This document shows positions 26,052 through 34,897 of a stretch of 64,000 nucleotides of DNA, one piece after another (position 1 is the first letter of the stretch; each line of letters begins with the position of its first letter). The DNA is from Gammaproteobacteria bacterium. GTDB lineage: Bacteria; Pseudomonadota; Gammaproteobacteria; Pseudomonadales; Pseudohongiellaceae. The position numbers were made by a program, and so were the translations under genes. The notes under the pieces were generated by a model. The model was not told where the DNA came from, made no database searches, and saw nothing but the letters and a program-made list of their open reading frames with translations. Where the stretch lies: NCBI GenBank assembly GCA_041395725.1, contig JAWKZW010000001.1:1612001-1676000 (forward strand), given 5' to 3'.

Positions 26052-26843
26052 ATGCTCACTTACCCTGATATCGACCCAATAGCTTTCAGCATCGGCCCAG
26101 TGGATGTGCACTGGTACGGCATCATGTACATCATCGCTTTCGGCGGCGCCTGGCTGATGGCTAATTACCGGGCCAGCAAGGGACCGGGCCGCTGGACCCC
26201 AGAGCAGATATCGGACCTGGTCTTCTACGGCGCGCTCGGCGCCGTGGTGGGCGGCCGGCTGGGCTCGGTTTTCTTCTATAATTTCGATCGCCTGCTGGAG
26301 AATCCCCTCTGGCTGTTTCAGGTATGGGAAGGAGGTATGTCTTTTCACGGAGGGTTCCTCGGTGTCATGGCAGCCTTCTACTGGTACTCGCGCAAGCTGA
26401 AGCGCCCCTGGTTCGAGGTGCTCGACTTTATAGCCCCCTTCGTGCCTTTTGGTCTTGGTGCAGGGAGACTTGGAAACTTCATCGGTGCAGAATTGTGGGG
26501 TCGACCCACCGATGTGCCGTGGGGAATGGTGTTTCCTTACCCGGATCAACAACCCAGGCATCCTTCGCAGCTGTATGAATTCTTCCTCGAAGGGGTGGTA
26601 CTGTTTACCATCGTCTGGTGGTTCTCTTCGAAACCACGACCACGCTACGCCGTGTCGGGTTTGTTCAGTCTGGGGTATGGTGCATTCCGCTTTTTCATAG
26701 AATTTTTCCGCGAGCCGGATGCTGACCTGGGGTTCATTGCCTTTGGCTGGTTGACGATGGGGCAACTACTCTGCGTACCGATGATCGTGGCCGGCGCTGT
26801 GCTGCTGGCTATGGCCTATCGCAAATCATCGACCGCGAACTGA
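26052..26843 (+). CDS. lgt: Prolipoprotein diacylglyceryl transferase
   Basis: Lgt attaches diacylglycerol to the lipobox cysteine of prolipoproteins in the inner membrane. The 263-residue protein has about seven membrane segments and the landmarks HWYGIMYI, GGRLGSVFFYN, SFHGGFLGVM and the signature GRLGNFIGAELWG with its essential arginine; RHPSQLYE follows. thyA starts 21 bases after its stop and folA follows, an order common in gammaproteobacteria. Confidence 0.96.
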   Translation: MLTYPDIDPIAFSIGPVDVHWYGIMYIIAFGGAWLMANYRASKGPGRWTPEQISDLVFYGALGAVVGGRLGSVFFYNFDRLLENPLWLFQVWEGGMSFHGGFLGVMAAFYWYSRKLKRPWFEVLDFIAPFVPFGLGAGRLGNFIGAELWGRPTDVPWGMVFPYPDQQPRHPSQLYEFFLEGVVLFTIVWWFSSKPRPRYAVSGLFSLGYGAFRFFIEFFREPDADLGFIAFGWLTMGQLLCVPMIVAGAVLLAMAYRKSSTAN

Positions 26844-26864
26844 ACCGGGGAGGAGATCAGTCCA

Positions 26865-27698
26865 ATGCGTCAATATCTGGACCTGCTTCAGGATATTCTT
26901 GATAACGGGGTGGAGAAATCCGATCGAACCGGAACCGGCACGATCTCAGTGTTCGGCCGTCAGTTCAGACACGATCTGAGTAAGGGATTCCCCTTGCTGA
27001 CTACAAAGAAACTCCACTTCAAGAGCATCGCCAACGAACTTATCTGGTTTTTGAATGGAGATACCAATACGAAGTGGTTGAAGGAGAACGGCGTCAGCAT
27101 CTGGGACGAGTGGGCGACGGAGAACGGGGACCTTGGGCCAGTGTATGGCAAGCAATGGACCGCCTGGCCCACCCGGGACGGAGGCAGCATCAATCAGATC
27201 GATTACGTCGTAAACTGTCTCAAGACCAACCCCAACAGCCGCCGCATACTTTTCCATGCCTGGAATGTCGAATACCTGCCTGACGAAAGTCTCTCGCCCC
27301 AGGAAAACGTCAAGCAGGGCAGGATGGCTTTGCCGCCCTGCCACCTGCTGTATCAGTTCTATGTCGCCAACAATCGATTGTCTTCCCAGCTGTTGATTCG
27401 CTCTTCCGACAGTCTGCTGGGGCTGCCATACAATACCGCATCCCTGGCCTTGCTGACCCACATGCTGGCCCAGCAGTGTGACCTGGACCCGGGGGAAATA
27501 ATCATCTGTACCGGAGACAGTCACATATACAGCAATCACCTGGAACAGGTGAAACTGCAACTGTCCCGCGCGCCACGGCAACTGCCGGAATTACACCTAC
27601 TGCGAAAACCCGAGTCCATCTATGGCTATCGATTCGAGGACTTTGAGATACGCAACTACGACCCCCACCCCCACATACCTGCGCCGGTTGCCGTGTAA
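26865..27698 (+). CDS. thyA: Thymidylate synthase
   Basis: ThyA methylates dUMP to dTMP using methylene-tetrahydrofolate, which it oxidises to dihydrofolate. The 277-residue protein has the nucleophilic cysteine in ALPPCHLLYQF, the dUMP-binding RSSDSLLGLPYNTASLALL stretch and the C-terminal APVAV. It is about 13 residues longer than E. coli ThyA owing to a loop before the active site, as in other members. It lies between lgt and folA, so its product dihydrofolate is recycled by the next gene. Confidence 0.97.
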   Translation: MRQYLDLLQDILDNGVEKSDRTGTGTISVFGRQFRHDLSKGFPLLTTKKLHFKSIANELIWFLNGDTNTKWLKENGVSIWDEWATENGDLGPVYGKQWTAWPTRDGGSINQIDYVVNCLKTNPNSRRILFHAWNVEYLPDESLSPQENVKQGRMALPPCHLLYQFYVANNRLSSQLLIRSSDSLLGLPYNTASLALLTHMLAQQCDLDPGEIIICTGDSHIYSNHLEQVKLQLSRAPRQLPELHLLRKPESIYGYRFEDFEIRNYDPHPHIPAPVAV

Positions 27699-27713
27699 CA
27701 AAGGTTACGGATT

Positions 27714-28220
27714 ATGAAGCTTTCACTCATCTGCGCCATGGATGAAAACATGGTCATCGGCCGCAACAACAGCCTGCCCTGGCACCTGCCGGAGGACCTG
27801 AAGTACTTCAAACGCACTACCATGGGTAAATGTATCATCATGGGTCGGAAAACCTATGAGTCCATCGGTAAACCGCTACCGGGCCGCACAAATATTATCG
27901 TTACACGCAGTCGAGATTACGAGGTAGAGAATGCCCGGGTCGTGGATAGCCTCACCGATGCGCTGGAACTGGCGGAGAACATCGCATTTATTGACGGCAC
28001 CGACGAGGCATTCATCATCGGTGGCGCAGAGCTTTACAAACACGCTCTTCCGTTCATCGACCGGTTGCACATAACCATGGTCCACGCCGAGGTCGATGGC
28101 GATACTTACTTCCCGGATTTTGATGTGTCTGAATGGGAAGAAGTCGGCAAGGAACATTTCGAAGCCGACGAGTACAATCCTTACCCATACAGTATCTGCG
28201 TTTTCGAGCGGCGACTTTGA
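27714..28220 (+). CDS. folA: Dihydrofolate reductase
   Basis: FolA reduces dihydrofolate to tetrahydrofolate with NADPH. The 168-residue protein begins MKLSLICAMDENMVIGRNN and contains LPWHLPEDLKYFK with the catalytic acid at the usual Asp/Glu site, MGRKTYESIGKPLPGR, and IIGGAELYKHAL for NADPH binding. It starts 15 bases after thyA. A weak terminator overlaps its end. Confidence 0.96.
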   Translation: MKLSLICAMDENMVIGRNNSLPWHLPEDLKYFKRTTMGKCIIMGRKTYESIGKPLPGRTNIIVTRSRDYEVENARVVDSLTDALELAENIAFIDGTDEAFIIGGAELYKHALPFIDRLHITMVHAEVDGDTYFPDFDVSEWEEVGKEHFEADEYNPYPYSICVFERRL

Positions 28221-28232
28221 GCTCGGTTTTTT
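28205..28232 (+). terminator. Probable terminator at the end of folA
   Basis: CGAGC (28205-28209) can pair with GCTCG (28221-28225) across the stop codon, followed by six T. The stem is only five pairs, so confidence is moderate. Confidence 0.45.
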
Positions 28233-28347
28233 ATTGACAACATACTGATTCAAATCTTAGTGATTCAAAGCGCATATCGCTCTGAGAATGCCCGGAAAGC
28301 AAGCCAGGGCAGGTCAAGCCTTTACAATGCCGATGCAGAAGGTATCT

Positions 28348-28645
28348 CTACAAACCCTTGGAATTCTCTGTATGATTCCGAAAAAGTGCAAGCTTATAGA
28401 AAAACTGTAGACCGTTACGCTTTATTCGTAGAGTGCTCCAGGAATGGCTCTTAACCAAAGAGTCAAAATAGGTCTTGAAATGATCAGGGGTCAACTGATC
28501 CGGAGGGGTATCAAAGAAAGCGGTGATGCGCCTAACCGCGCGGCTATAGACATCAATTGTCGTGGTGGCCTTGCCTTGGCGGCGTAATGCGTTACCATGT
28601 TGTTGGTACAGTGAATCAAAACTTTGTTTGCTGTGCTTTGTTCAT
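28348..28645 (-). pseudogene. Remnant of a tyrosine recombinase (N-terminal core-binding domain only)
   Basis: From ATG 28645 the minus strand reads MNKAQQTKF and then needs a one-base shift in a TTTT run to continue DSLYQQHGNALRRQGKATTT, VYSRAVRRITAFFDTPPDQL and SHSWSTLRIKRNGLQFFYKL before a stop at 28348. This is the SAM-like N-terminal domain of phage-integrase-type recombinases, of the kind often found beside IS91-like elements. The catalytic domain with its R-H-R-Y residues is missing, so the gene is both frameshifted and truncated. It marks this stretch as former mobile DNA. Confidence 0.7.
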
Positions 28646-28834
28646 ACAATAGTTCCTCTAGTTGTCGCACTCCGGCTAGAGTGCGTAGAGGGATTATTGT
28701 AGACAAAACTGATTTAAGAATTTGCCGCGTAGCGGCTTCGTTCAAAAATTAAAAAGGAAGCACAAAGCGCTCCTATTTTTAATGGTGTTATGTGCCTTTT
28801 TCAACTCAATGCAAGCTGAAATAGTCCTGGATTA
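28646..28834. other. AT-rich spacer in the island
   Basis: Base composition drops here compared with the flanking housekeeping genes. Nothing coding is recognisable between the recombinase remnant and the amber-interrupted gene; terminal repeats of a mobile element were sought by eye and not found. Confidence 0.3.
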
Positions 28835-29251
28835 ATGAGTATTATAAAATTTAATGAATTGTTTGCCTTAGTTTCCAGTATTGGGGTTCTAACAGGCATA
28901 GTCTTTCTTGCCGTGGAGATCAACTAGAACACAAGGACTACGCAGATAACTGCTTTTCAAGCATTAACAGAGAGTATTATAGATATTAACTCCCTTATTC
29001 TTTTAGATGACGAAGTTGAACGTATTAGATGCGCGGCATTGACTAACGATCCCAATATAAGCGAAGAGGATACCCGCAGGTATATTGCTTATCTAAGAAT
29101 TTTACAGCGGCAATCGGAATTAGCATTTGTGCAGTTCGAAAACGGATTTATCGATAGTACTTTGGCCAGGCGCTCCATTGGTCCGCTAATCGATCATCTT
29201 GGCAGAAGTGATCTGGCTAAAGAATTCTGGCAAAGTGCAGAAACTTCGTGA
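28835..29251 (+). pseudogene. Small membrane-anchored protein interrupted by an in-frame TAG
   Basis: One continuous frame of 139 codons runs from ATG 28835 to 29251 except for TAG at 28925-28927. The first part is a membrane segment (ELFALVSSIGVLTGIVFLAV); then VEIN-stop-NTRTTQITAFQALTESI and a soluble helical part including YIAYLRILQRQSELAFVQFE. Related small proteins read EIRQNTRATQ at this spot, so TAG probably replaced CAG. Function of the family is unknown. Coding sense continues unchanged after the stop, so the loss looks recent, or the stop is suppressed. Confidence 0.6.
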
Positions 29252-29397
29252 CCTGAATTCGGCCAATTCGTAGAAGAATTACGTACCGAACCGCGAGCTC
29301 CAGGTGAATATTAGTGTAAGCGGGACATGAGAATCAGAAAGGTAGCACTTGGTGCTTCTGTAACTACGGACGCTATATACGGATACGTAGAACTCGG

Positions 29398-29907
29398 ATG
29401 ACAAAAAAAGCATTTTCTCTATCTTTTTTGATGCTTATCTCGAGCCTTTGCATGCGGGAGACGACTTCTCAAACAGCAGGACGGGAGTATGATCGGAACT
29501 TGGATTGGTACGCCGTTCAACTTGCGATAGACGGGACTGGTTTTGAAGTAAAACTCTATATGAATGGTATTCTAGTCGAGCCAGTGTATATGGCTGACTA
29601 CGAGAGGTTTGAGGGTGTGCTGCAACTACAGAACAGTGACGCTCCTAACAAAGCTATTGCTCCACCGGAATATGAGTTTGCTTTCTCACTCAACAGAGGC
29701 ACAAATGCGCTTAAAGTGGACTACAGGAAAATTAGTTCATCTCCTGAATCCAGTTTCATCGTTAAAGTTAATGCAGGAAAAATGTTTGATAATCGCTTAT
29801 GGAAACTAAAGGACATTACGAATCCCCCTTTGGACCAAGGAATTATCGTATTCGAGTTTCATCTACCGGATGACTTAACAGAAGATAATTTACTCGTGCC
29901 ATTCTGA
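29398..29907 (+). CDS. Unknown exported protein, possible lipoprotein
   Basis: The 169-residue product starts MTKKAFSLSFLMLISSLC, a signal peptide whose ISSLC could be a lipobox with Cys18. The mature part is predominantly beta by look (WYAVQLAIDGTGFEVKLYMN, EYEFAFSLNRGTNALKVDYR), a layout like a small beta-sandwich. I do not recognise a family. Codon use is AT-rich compared with flanking regions, fitting the island. A second exported unknown follows 70 bases later on the same strand. Confidence 0.6.
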   Translation: MTKKAFSLSFLMLISSLCMRETTSQTAGREYDRNLDWYAVQLAIDGTGFEVKLYMNGILVEPVYMADYERFEGVLQLQNSDAPNKAIAPPEYEFAFSLNRGTNALKVDYRKISSSPESSFIVKVNAGKMFDNRLWKLKDITNPPLDQGIIVFEFHLPDDLTEDNLLVPF

Positions 29908-29977
29908 TAGCTAACTATCAGCTCTATAAAGGTCAAACTGCTGCGCCGTTTGTCAATAAACAGGGTTGTTCAAGTGT

Positions 29978-30511
29978 ATGAAGAAAGTCAGTGCTGTCCT
30001 GGTAGCCTTGTCGGGCATTTCGAGTCTGAGCGGGCAACCAGCGCATATCGAGGTTTCACAGCTTTTTGGAGAGTGCTTTCCCCAGTTTGCGTCAAATTCC
30101 GACGTACTGGAGCTTTACTTATTGCCAGATCTGGAGGCCGAAGGCATTCAAGTTCCTTACAGAGAGAACTGGCTGATTCCCTATACGGAATTAGCTGGAC
30201 TCACGCGGGTTATAGAAACAGGCGAGGTGCGTGCAACCAGCCCTGAAACTCTCCATCAGTGTAACGTTCAGTCAGCTACAGAAGTTACTCTCCGTGTCGG
30301 AGAAACCGCTGATTATCTTTACTGCCTTGGAGCAGGGTATGCGAAAGTGGCCGTACACGATCTGGAGTGTAATATGTTCATCGATGATGATGAAATTCTA
30401 AGCTCTCCTGATATTCAGGCATGGATCAGGGTTCTTTGGGCGGACGGAACATCACCCGGCTGGTTACTTCTTGACGGCTCTCAGACTAAAAGTGTGGGAG
30501 TTCTCTGCTGA
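29978..30511 (+). CDS. Unknown secreted protein with paired cysteines
   Basis: ATG 29978 gives MKKVSAVLVALSGISSLSGQ, a plausible signal peptide, and 177 residues in all. The mature region has cysteines in FGECFPQF, LHQCNVQS, YLYCLGAG, LECNMF and the C-terminal GVLC, suggesting periplasmic disulfides. No domain is recognised. It lies just after another exported unknown in the AT-rich island, so the two may be cotranscribed; the spacing is 70 bases and no promoter was identified between them. Confidence 0.6.
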   Translation: MKKVSAVLVALSGISSLSGQPAHIEVSQLFGECFPQFASNSDVLELYLLPDLEAEGIQVPYRENWLIPYTELAGLTRVIETGEVRATSPETLHQCNVQSATEVTLRVGETADYLYCLGAGYAKVAVHDLECNMFIDDDEILSSPDIQAWIRVLWADGTSPGWLLLDGSQTKSVGVLC

Positions 30512-30788
30512 TCCACTTTAACGAGAAAATCAATCTGAGACCGGCTCAGTATCAGTGGTCGAGGCATGACTTTCGGCTGTTTTTACCAGCCCCATGATCG
30601 CGATCCTGCACAGCACTACAGGGGTTACGTTTCAACATTACTGCTGAGCCTTAACCATTACTGGTCATGATTGATTTTATTGGGCCTGATTACAATTCTT
30701 TGTTTCTGCCGAGTAATATATTTCATTACCAGATGGATGATCGGTGTCATGGAAAATCAGCGGGTTCGAGGGTAAACAGGCGGAGAAA

Positions 30789-32114
30789 TCAAAGAGTCTT
30801 AACCAGGACCTTAGAATTTCTCTGATAATTATAGAGCTGCTTTTTGGACTCCGGCAGTTCATCCACCGATGACAGCCGGAATCCGTTTTCCAGAAACCAG
30901 TGGGTTGCAGCCGTGGTGAGAATGAAAACCCGCTCCAGACCCCGGGTCCGTGCCTCCTTTTCCAGACTGGTCAGCAGTCGCTTGCCCAATCCACGATTCT
31001 GATAGTCCGAATGGATGGCGATGCAGGCGATTTCGCCGCTGGCGTTCTCCAAAGGATAGAGTGCTGCGCAGGCGATCAACATGCCCTCCCAGGCGACCAC
31101 CTTGAAGTTGGTGACTTCGGTTTCCAGCAGTTCCCGGGAACGTTGCACCAGCGTTCCAGCCTGTTCCAGTGGTTTTATCAGCTCCAGTATGCCGCCCACA
31201 TCATCGATGCCTGCCTGGCGCAGTTCTTCGAAACTGTCGTTGCTGATCAGTGTGCCGTTTCCCTCGCGGGTGAATAGCTCCTGTAGTAATGCGCCATTCT
31301 GCTGGTGGCTGATCAGGTGCACTCTGGGTACGCCCCCCTCACTGGCCTTGAGTGCGGCGCTCAAGGCGTCGTTTGTCACTCTTTGCTGTTTATCCTGACT
31401 TTGCTCATTCGCCTGTAGATAATCCCGGGCGCTGTTCGGGCTCATCGAGTGGATGAGAGCCTCCTCGGAGTTCATTACACCCTGGCCCGGAATAAACAGT
31501 ATCAGCTTGTCGGCGGCAAGTGCTGTCGCTGTTTTCATGGCTACTTCTTCAGCGGACAGATTGAACACTTCGCCCGTAGTCGAGTAGCCAAGATTGGATA
31601 AAAGTACGATATTACCCTGGCTTAACTGGCTCTCAATGGCTTTCTTTTGAACCTTGCGCACCAGGCCCGTGTTGCAGAAGTCAATGCCGTCATGAATTCC
31701 ATAGGGGCGCGCAGTAATGAAGTTACCACGGCACAGTCTGATATCGGAGCCATGCATCGGTGAGTTGATCAGGCCCAATGAGAACTGAGCTTCAATATCG
31801 ATACTCAGGTGGCCCACGGTGTCCTTGATGGCACCCAGGCTGGCAGGGTCCGATATGCGCAGATTGCGGTGGTAGCGGGATTCGATACCGGCCTGCTGCA
31901 AGGCGGCTGATATCTGCGGCCTTGCTCCATGCACCAGTACCAGTTTGACGCCCAGGCTGTTGAGCAGACTGACATCATAGACGATATTGGGGAAATTCCC
32001 GTCGGCCAATGCTTCACCGGTTATCAGGATGACAAAAACTTTGTTACGGTGTGCATTGATATAGGCCGATGAATAACGGAACCACTCAATATATTGCTGA
32101 ACACTTTCACTCAT
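30789..32114 (-). CDS. argA: N-acetylglutamate synthase (bifunctional kinase-fold/GNAT type)
   Basis: ArgA makes N-acetylglutamate, the first step of arginine synthesis. The protein from ATG 32114 has 441 residues: an amino-acid-kinase-like domain (about 1-280; LVLVHGARPQI, NIVLLSNLGYSTTGEVFNL), then a GNAT acetyltransferase domain with the acetyl-CoA loop HSDYQNRGLGKRLL and FILTTAATHWFLENGF. The frame is open to 32165, which would overlap argE; the later start leaves a 17-base gap. It follows argE on the same strand, so two arginine genes are coupled here. Confidence 0.94.
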   Translation of the reverse strand: MSESVQQYIEWFRYSSAYINAHRNKVFVILITGEALADGNFPNIVYDVSLLNSLGVKLVLVHGARPQISAALQQAGIESRYHRNLRISDPASLGAIKDTVGHLSIDIEAQFSLGLINSPMHGSDIRLCRGNFITARPYGIHDGIDFCNTGLVRKVQKKAIESQLSQGNIVLLSNLGYSTTGEVFNLSAEEVAMKTATALAADKLILFIPGQGVMNSEEALIHSMSPNSARDYLQANEQSQDKQQRVTNDALSAALKASEGGVPRVHLISHQQNGALLQELFTREGNGTLISNDSFEELRQAGIDDVGGILELIKPLEQAGTLVQRSRELLETEVTNFKVVAWEGMLIACAALYPLENASGEIACIAIHSDYQNRGLGKRLLTSLEKEARTRGLERVFILTTAATHWFLENGFRLSSVDELPESKKQLYNYQRNSKVLVKTL

Positions 32115-32131
32115 TTCCTGCCAATTCCCTG

Positions 32132-33313
32132 TTAACCGCGTGATGACGTGTCGCTTTGGAGACACACTTTCTCGATAATTTTTCGGATATGCCCGATTCC
32201 TGGTTCAATCATGTCCAGGGCAAGATATTCATCGGGTTGGTGAGCCTGATCAATGCTGCCTGGCCCGAATATGATCGTGTCCAGGCCAAGCTCCTGTAAA
32301 TGCGGGGCTTCCGTACCAAATCCCACGCTGATCCCATGCTGGCCGGTCATTTGCTCTACCAGGCGCAGTATTTCGCTGTGTGGATCGGCCATGAATGCCG
32401 GCACGCCCGGGAACAGTGGTACCAGTTCAAACTGAATATTCAGCGGGTCGACAATTTTACTGATCCGCCTGGTGAGCTCTTCCCTGATGGTATCCGGTTC
32501 CATTCCCGGGTTAAGCCGGATATCGATTTCCAGTTCGCAATGGCCGCAGATCCTGTTGGGGTTATCACCACCATGAATACAGCCCAGATTCAGGGTAGGG
32601 TAGGCGACCTTGAACAGGTCGCTGGCGTACTCCTGCCGTATCTGGTTGCGCCAGGTCATCAGGTCGGTAATTACCGCGTGCATGGCATCGAGGGCATTGT
32701 TGCCCAGAGAGGGGTCCGAGGAGTGTCCGCTTTGCCCCAGCAGTCTGATGGATTCCATCATGATGCCTTTATGGGCTTTCACGGGCACCAGCCCGGTGGG
32801 CTCACCGATTACTGCGTACCGGCCCTGGGGGATGCCCAGTTCCACCAGCGAGCGGGCCCCGTACATGGATGTTTCCTCGTCCGCCGTGGCAAGCACTATC
32901 AGCGGTTCTTTGAACTGTGCATCGCCAAGCTGGCGTACGGCCTCCATGACGACCGGAAAGAACCCTTTCATATCGGTACAACCCAGACCATAAAGCCGGT
33001 TATCTTTCTGCGTCACCTGAAACGGATTCACTGACCAGAGCTCTTCATCCAGGGGTACTGTGTCTGTATGGCCGGACAGTACCAGGCCTCCGGAACCGGA
33101 CCCGCGGGTGGCGATCAGGTTGTACTTTCTGTTCGCTGTGAAAGACTCACACTCGAGTATTTCACAGCGAAACCCCAGTTCCTCGAAGCAGCCTGCGAGG
33201 TAGTCGATGACCGGGCGATTGCTCATGTCCAGTGTCGGATTGGCAGAACTGACGCTGGCGCGACTGACAAGCTGATTCAGATTTTCGATGAAGCCTGGTA
33301 TTTCAATAGCCAT
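32132..33313 (-). CDS. argE: Acetylornithine deacetylase
   Basis: ArgE releases ornithine from N-acetylornithine. The 393-residue M20 metallopeptidase-family protein has the metal ligands in LSGHTDTVPLD, the bridging aspartate in YGLGCTDMKG, the catalytic glutamate pair in ATADEETSMYG, GEPTGLVPVKAHKG and FGTEAPHLQELG. It lies between phhB and argA on the minus strand, 42 bases after phhB. Confidence 0.93.
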   Translation of the reverse strand: MAIEIPGFIENLNQLVSRASVSSANPTLDMSNRPVIDYLAGCFEELGFRCEILECESFTANRKYNLIATRGSGSGGLVLSGHTDTVPLDEELWSVNPFQVTQKDNRLYGLGCTDMKGFFPVVMEAVRQLGDAQFKEPLIVLATADEETSMYGARSLVELGIPQGRYAVIGEPTGLVPVKAHKGIMMESIRLLGQSGHSSDPSLGNNALDAMHAVITDLMTWRNQIRQEYASDLFKVAYPTLNLGCIHGGDNPNRICGHCELEIDIRLNPGMEPDTIREELTRRISKIVDPLNIQFELVPLFPGVPAFMADPHSEILRLVEQMTGQHGISVGFGTEAPHLQELGLDTIIFGPGSIDQAHQPDEYLALDMIEPGIGHIRKIIEKVCLQSDTSSRG

Positions 33314-33355
33314 GATCTGGATGTCACCGGGCCGCAGGGGCCGGAAATGATTGTA

Positions 33356-33697
33356 TTAAAGCCTGGCAGCCTGGTCGGTTCGGGCAGCCATGATAAAGTC
33401 ATTCAGGTGCAGGCCGCTGATCCGATGGGTCCACCAGTGAACCACAACCCTGCCCCATTCCACCTGCAGAGCAGGGTGGTGATCTTCCTGCTCGGCAAGC
33501 GTCGCAATCCTGGCAGCGAAATCGAAAGCCAGGCGAAAGTTTTCAAACCGGTATTCCCGTACCAGCCTGGCCACTCCGTGCTGTTCCTGTATTATCCAGC
33601 CTGGTAGCTGCGCCAGTAACTCATCTGCCTCGGCGCTGTTCACGGCGCTGGAGTCCGAGCGACAGGCCTGACAGTGTAACCTGTGGAGGGCAGGCAT
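33356..33697 (-). CDS. phhB: Pterin-4a-carbinolamine dehydratase
   Basis: This enzyme dehydrates 4a-hydroxytetrahydropterin and normally recycles the cofactor of phenylalanine hydroxylase. The 113-residue protein has the family active-site pattern EDHHPALQVEWGRVVVHWWT and the helix YRFENFRLAFDFAARIATLA. No phenylalanine hydroxylase gene is in this window, so the physiological partner is not shown. It heads the phhB-argE-argA run. Confidence 0.92.
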   Translation of the reverse strand: MPALHRLHCQACRSDSSAVNSAEADELLAQLPGWIIQEQHGVARLVREYRFENFRLAFDFAARIATLAEQEDHHPALQVEWGRVVVHWWTHRISGLHLNDFIMAARTDQAARL

Positions 33698-33702
33698 AAG
33701 TC

Positions 33703-33747
33703 AGGGAGCCTCCCGCAGAGCGTTGTGGTACTTAATAAGAGGCTCCT
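33703..33747. repeat. Dispersed palindromic repeat, best-preserved copy
   Basis: The element is bounded by GGAGCCTC and GAGGCTCC, an 8-base inverted repeat, with CCGCAGAGCGTTGTGGTACT in between. On the minus strand it aligns with the copies at 14014 and 62461. It lies between hemW and phhB. Confidence 0.65.
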
Positions 33748-33757
33748 TAAATCCGCG

Positions 33758-34897
33758 CTACAGAAAATTTTCCAGCAGGTTGTTGGTAAACAGCACACCC
33801 TTTGCTGTGGGTCTCACACTGCTGTCCGTTACCTGCAGAAACCCTTCCTGCTGCAGATATTCTAGCCGCTTTCGAATCGTGCCGAAAGATTTGCCGGTGC
33901 GGGACTGGTACAGGTCTGTCTCAAAGCCGTTTATCAGGCGCAGGGCATTCATCAGAAATTCCAGGTCCAGGCTGTCCGGCTCCACGTCTTTTACCTCGGC
34001 CGCGTAGTTATCCTGTACCGACAGATAATGATTGGGCTGCCTGACCTTGCGGGTACGGATCAGCCTGTTCTCAGTGGCAAAAGTAATCTTGCCGCTGGCT
34101 CCTGCACCAATACCGAGGTAGTCACCAAACTGCCAGTAATTCAGATTGTGCCGTGAGGGCCTGCCGGGTCGCGCATAGGCGGAAATTTCGTAGCGGTTCA
34201 GCCCGGCTTCCTCCAACAGGGAAAAGCCGGACTCCATAATCTCTACCAGGGTGTCTTCATCGGGCAGCTGCGGGGGATTGCTGTAGAACGCGGTATTAGG
34301 TTCCATGGTCAGTTGGTACCAGGACAGGTGCGCCGGTGCGAAACCGATGGCTTTGCGCAAATCGTTCTCCGCCTGCCGGGGTGTCTGCCCCGGCAGGCCG
34401 TACATGATGTCCAGGTTGTAATTGTCAAATCCTGCCCGTTGACAGATAGCGATGGCTTTTTCCGCTTCGGCACCGTCATGAATCCTTCCCAGGGCCTGCA
34501 GTGCGCTGTTGCTGAAGCTCTGAATGCCCAGCGACAACCGATTGATGCCTGCACTACGAAAGCCGGAGAAGCGCTGCATTTCGACGGTTCCCGGGTTGGC
34601 CTCCAAGGTACATTCCATGTCACTGGCAAAGTTGACAGAATTCCCGAGCCCGCTGAGCAGCTCGTCATAGAACCCCGCGCTGAGCAGACTGGGCGTCCCG
34701 CCGCCGATAAAAATCGATTGCAGCGGCCTGCCCTGAATGTATTCGCGATCCCGACGGAAGTCATTCAGCAATGCCGCGAGATAGGCTTCCTCGGGTAAAT
34801 CGCCGCCAGCCGCGTGAGAGTTGAAGTCACAGTAGGGGCATTTCCGAATACACCAGGGCACATGGATGTAAAGGCTTAGCGGCGGGAGTTCCAGCAT
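33758..34897 (-). CDS. hemW: HemW, radical SAM heme chaperone
   Basis: The 379-residue protein begins SLYIHVPWCIRKCPYCDFNS, with the CxxxCxxC cluster and following cysteine that distinguish HemW from coproporphyrinogen oxidase HemN. IFIGGGTPSLL and the C-terminal HemN-like domain (LMNALRLINGF) follow. HemW binds heme and delivers it to respiratory proteins. Its start overlaps the end of rdgB by 22 bases, so translation is probably coupled. Confidence 0.94.
   Translation of the reverse strand: MLELPPLSLYIHVPWCIRKCPYCDFNSHAAGGDLPEEAYLAALLNDFRRDREYIQGRPLQSIFIGGGTPSLLSAGFYDELLSGLGNSVNFASDMECTLEANPGTVEMQRFSGFRSAGINRLSLGIQSFSNSALQALGRIHDGAEAEKAIAICQRAGFDNYNLDIMYGLPGQTPRQAENDLRKAIGFAPAHLSWYQLTMEPNTAFYSNPPQLPDEDTLVEIMESGFSLLEEAGLNRYEISAYARPGRPSRHNLNYWQFGDYLGIGAGASGKITFATENRLIRTRKVRQPNHYLSVQDNYAAEVKDVEPDSLDLEFLMNALRLINGFETDLYQSRTGKSFGTIRKRLEYLQQEGFLQVTDSSVRPTAKGVLFTNNLLENFL

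Noticed and set aside
28491..28745. 84-codon minus-strand frame in the island
   Set aside because: The neighbouring frame in the same stretch gives clear tyrosine-recombinase sequence, so this one is a shadow of the remnant.
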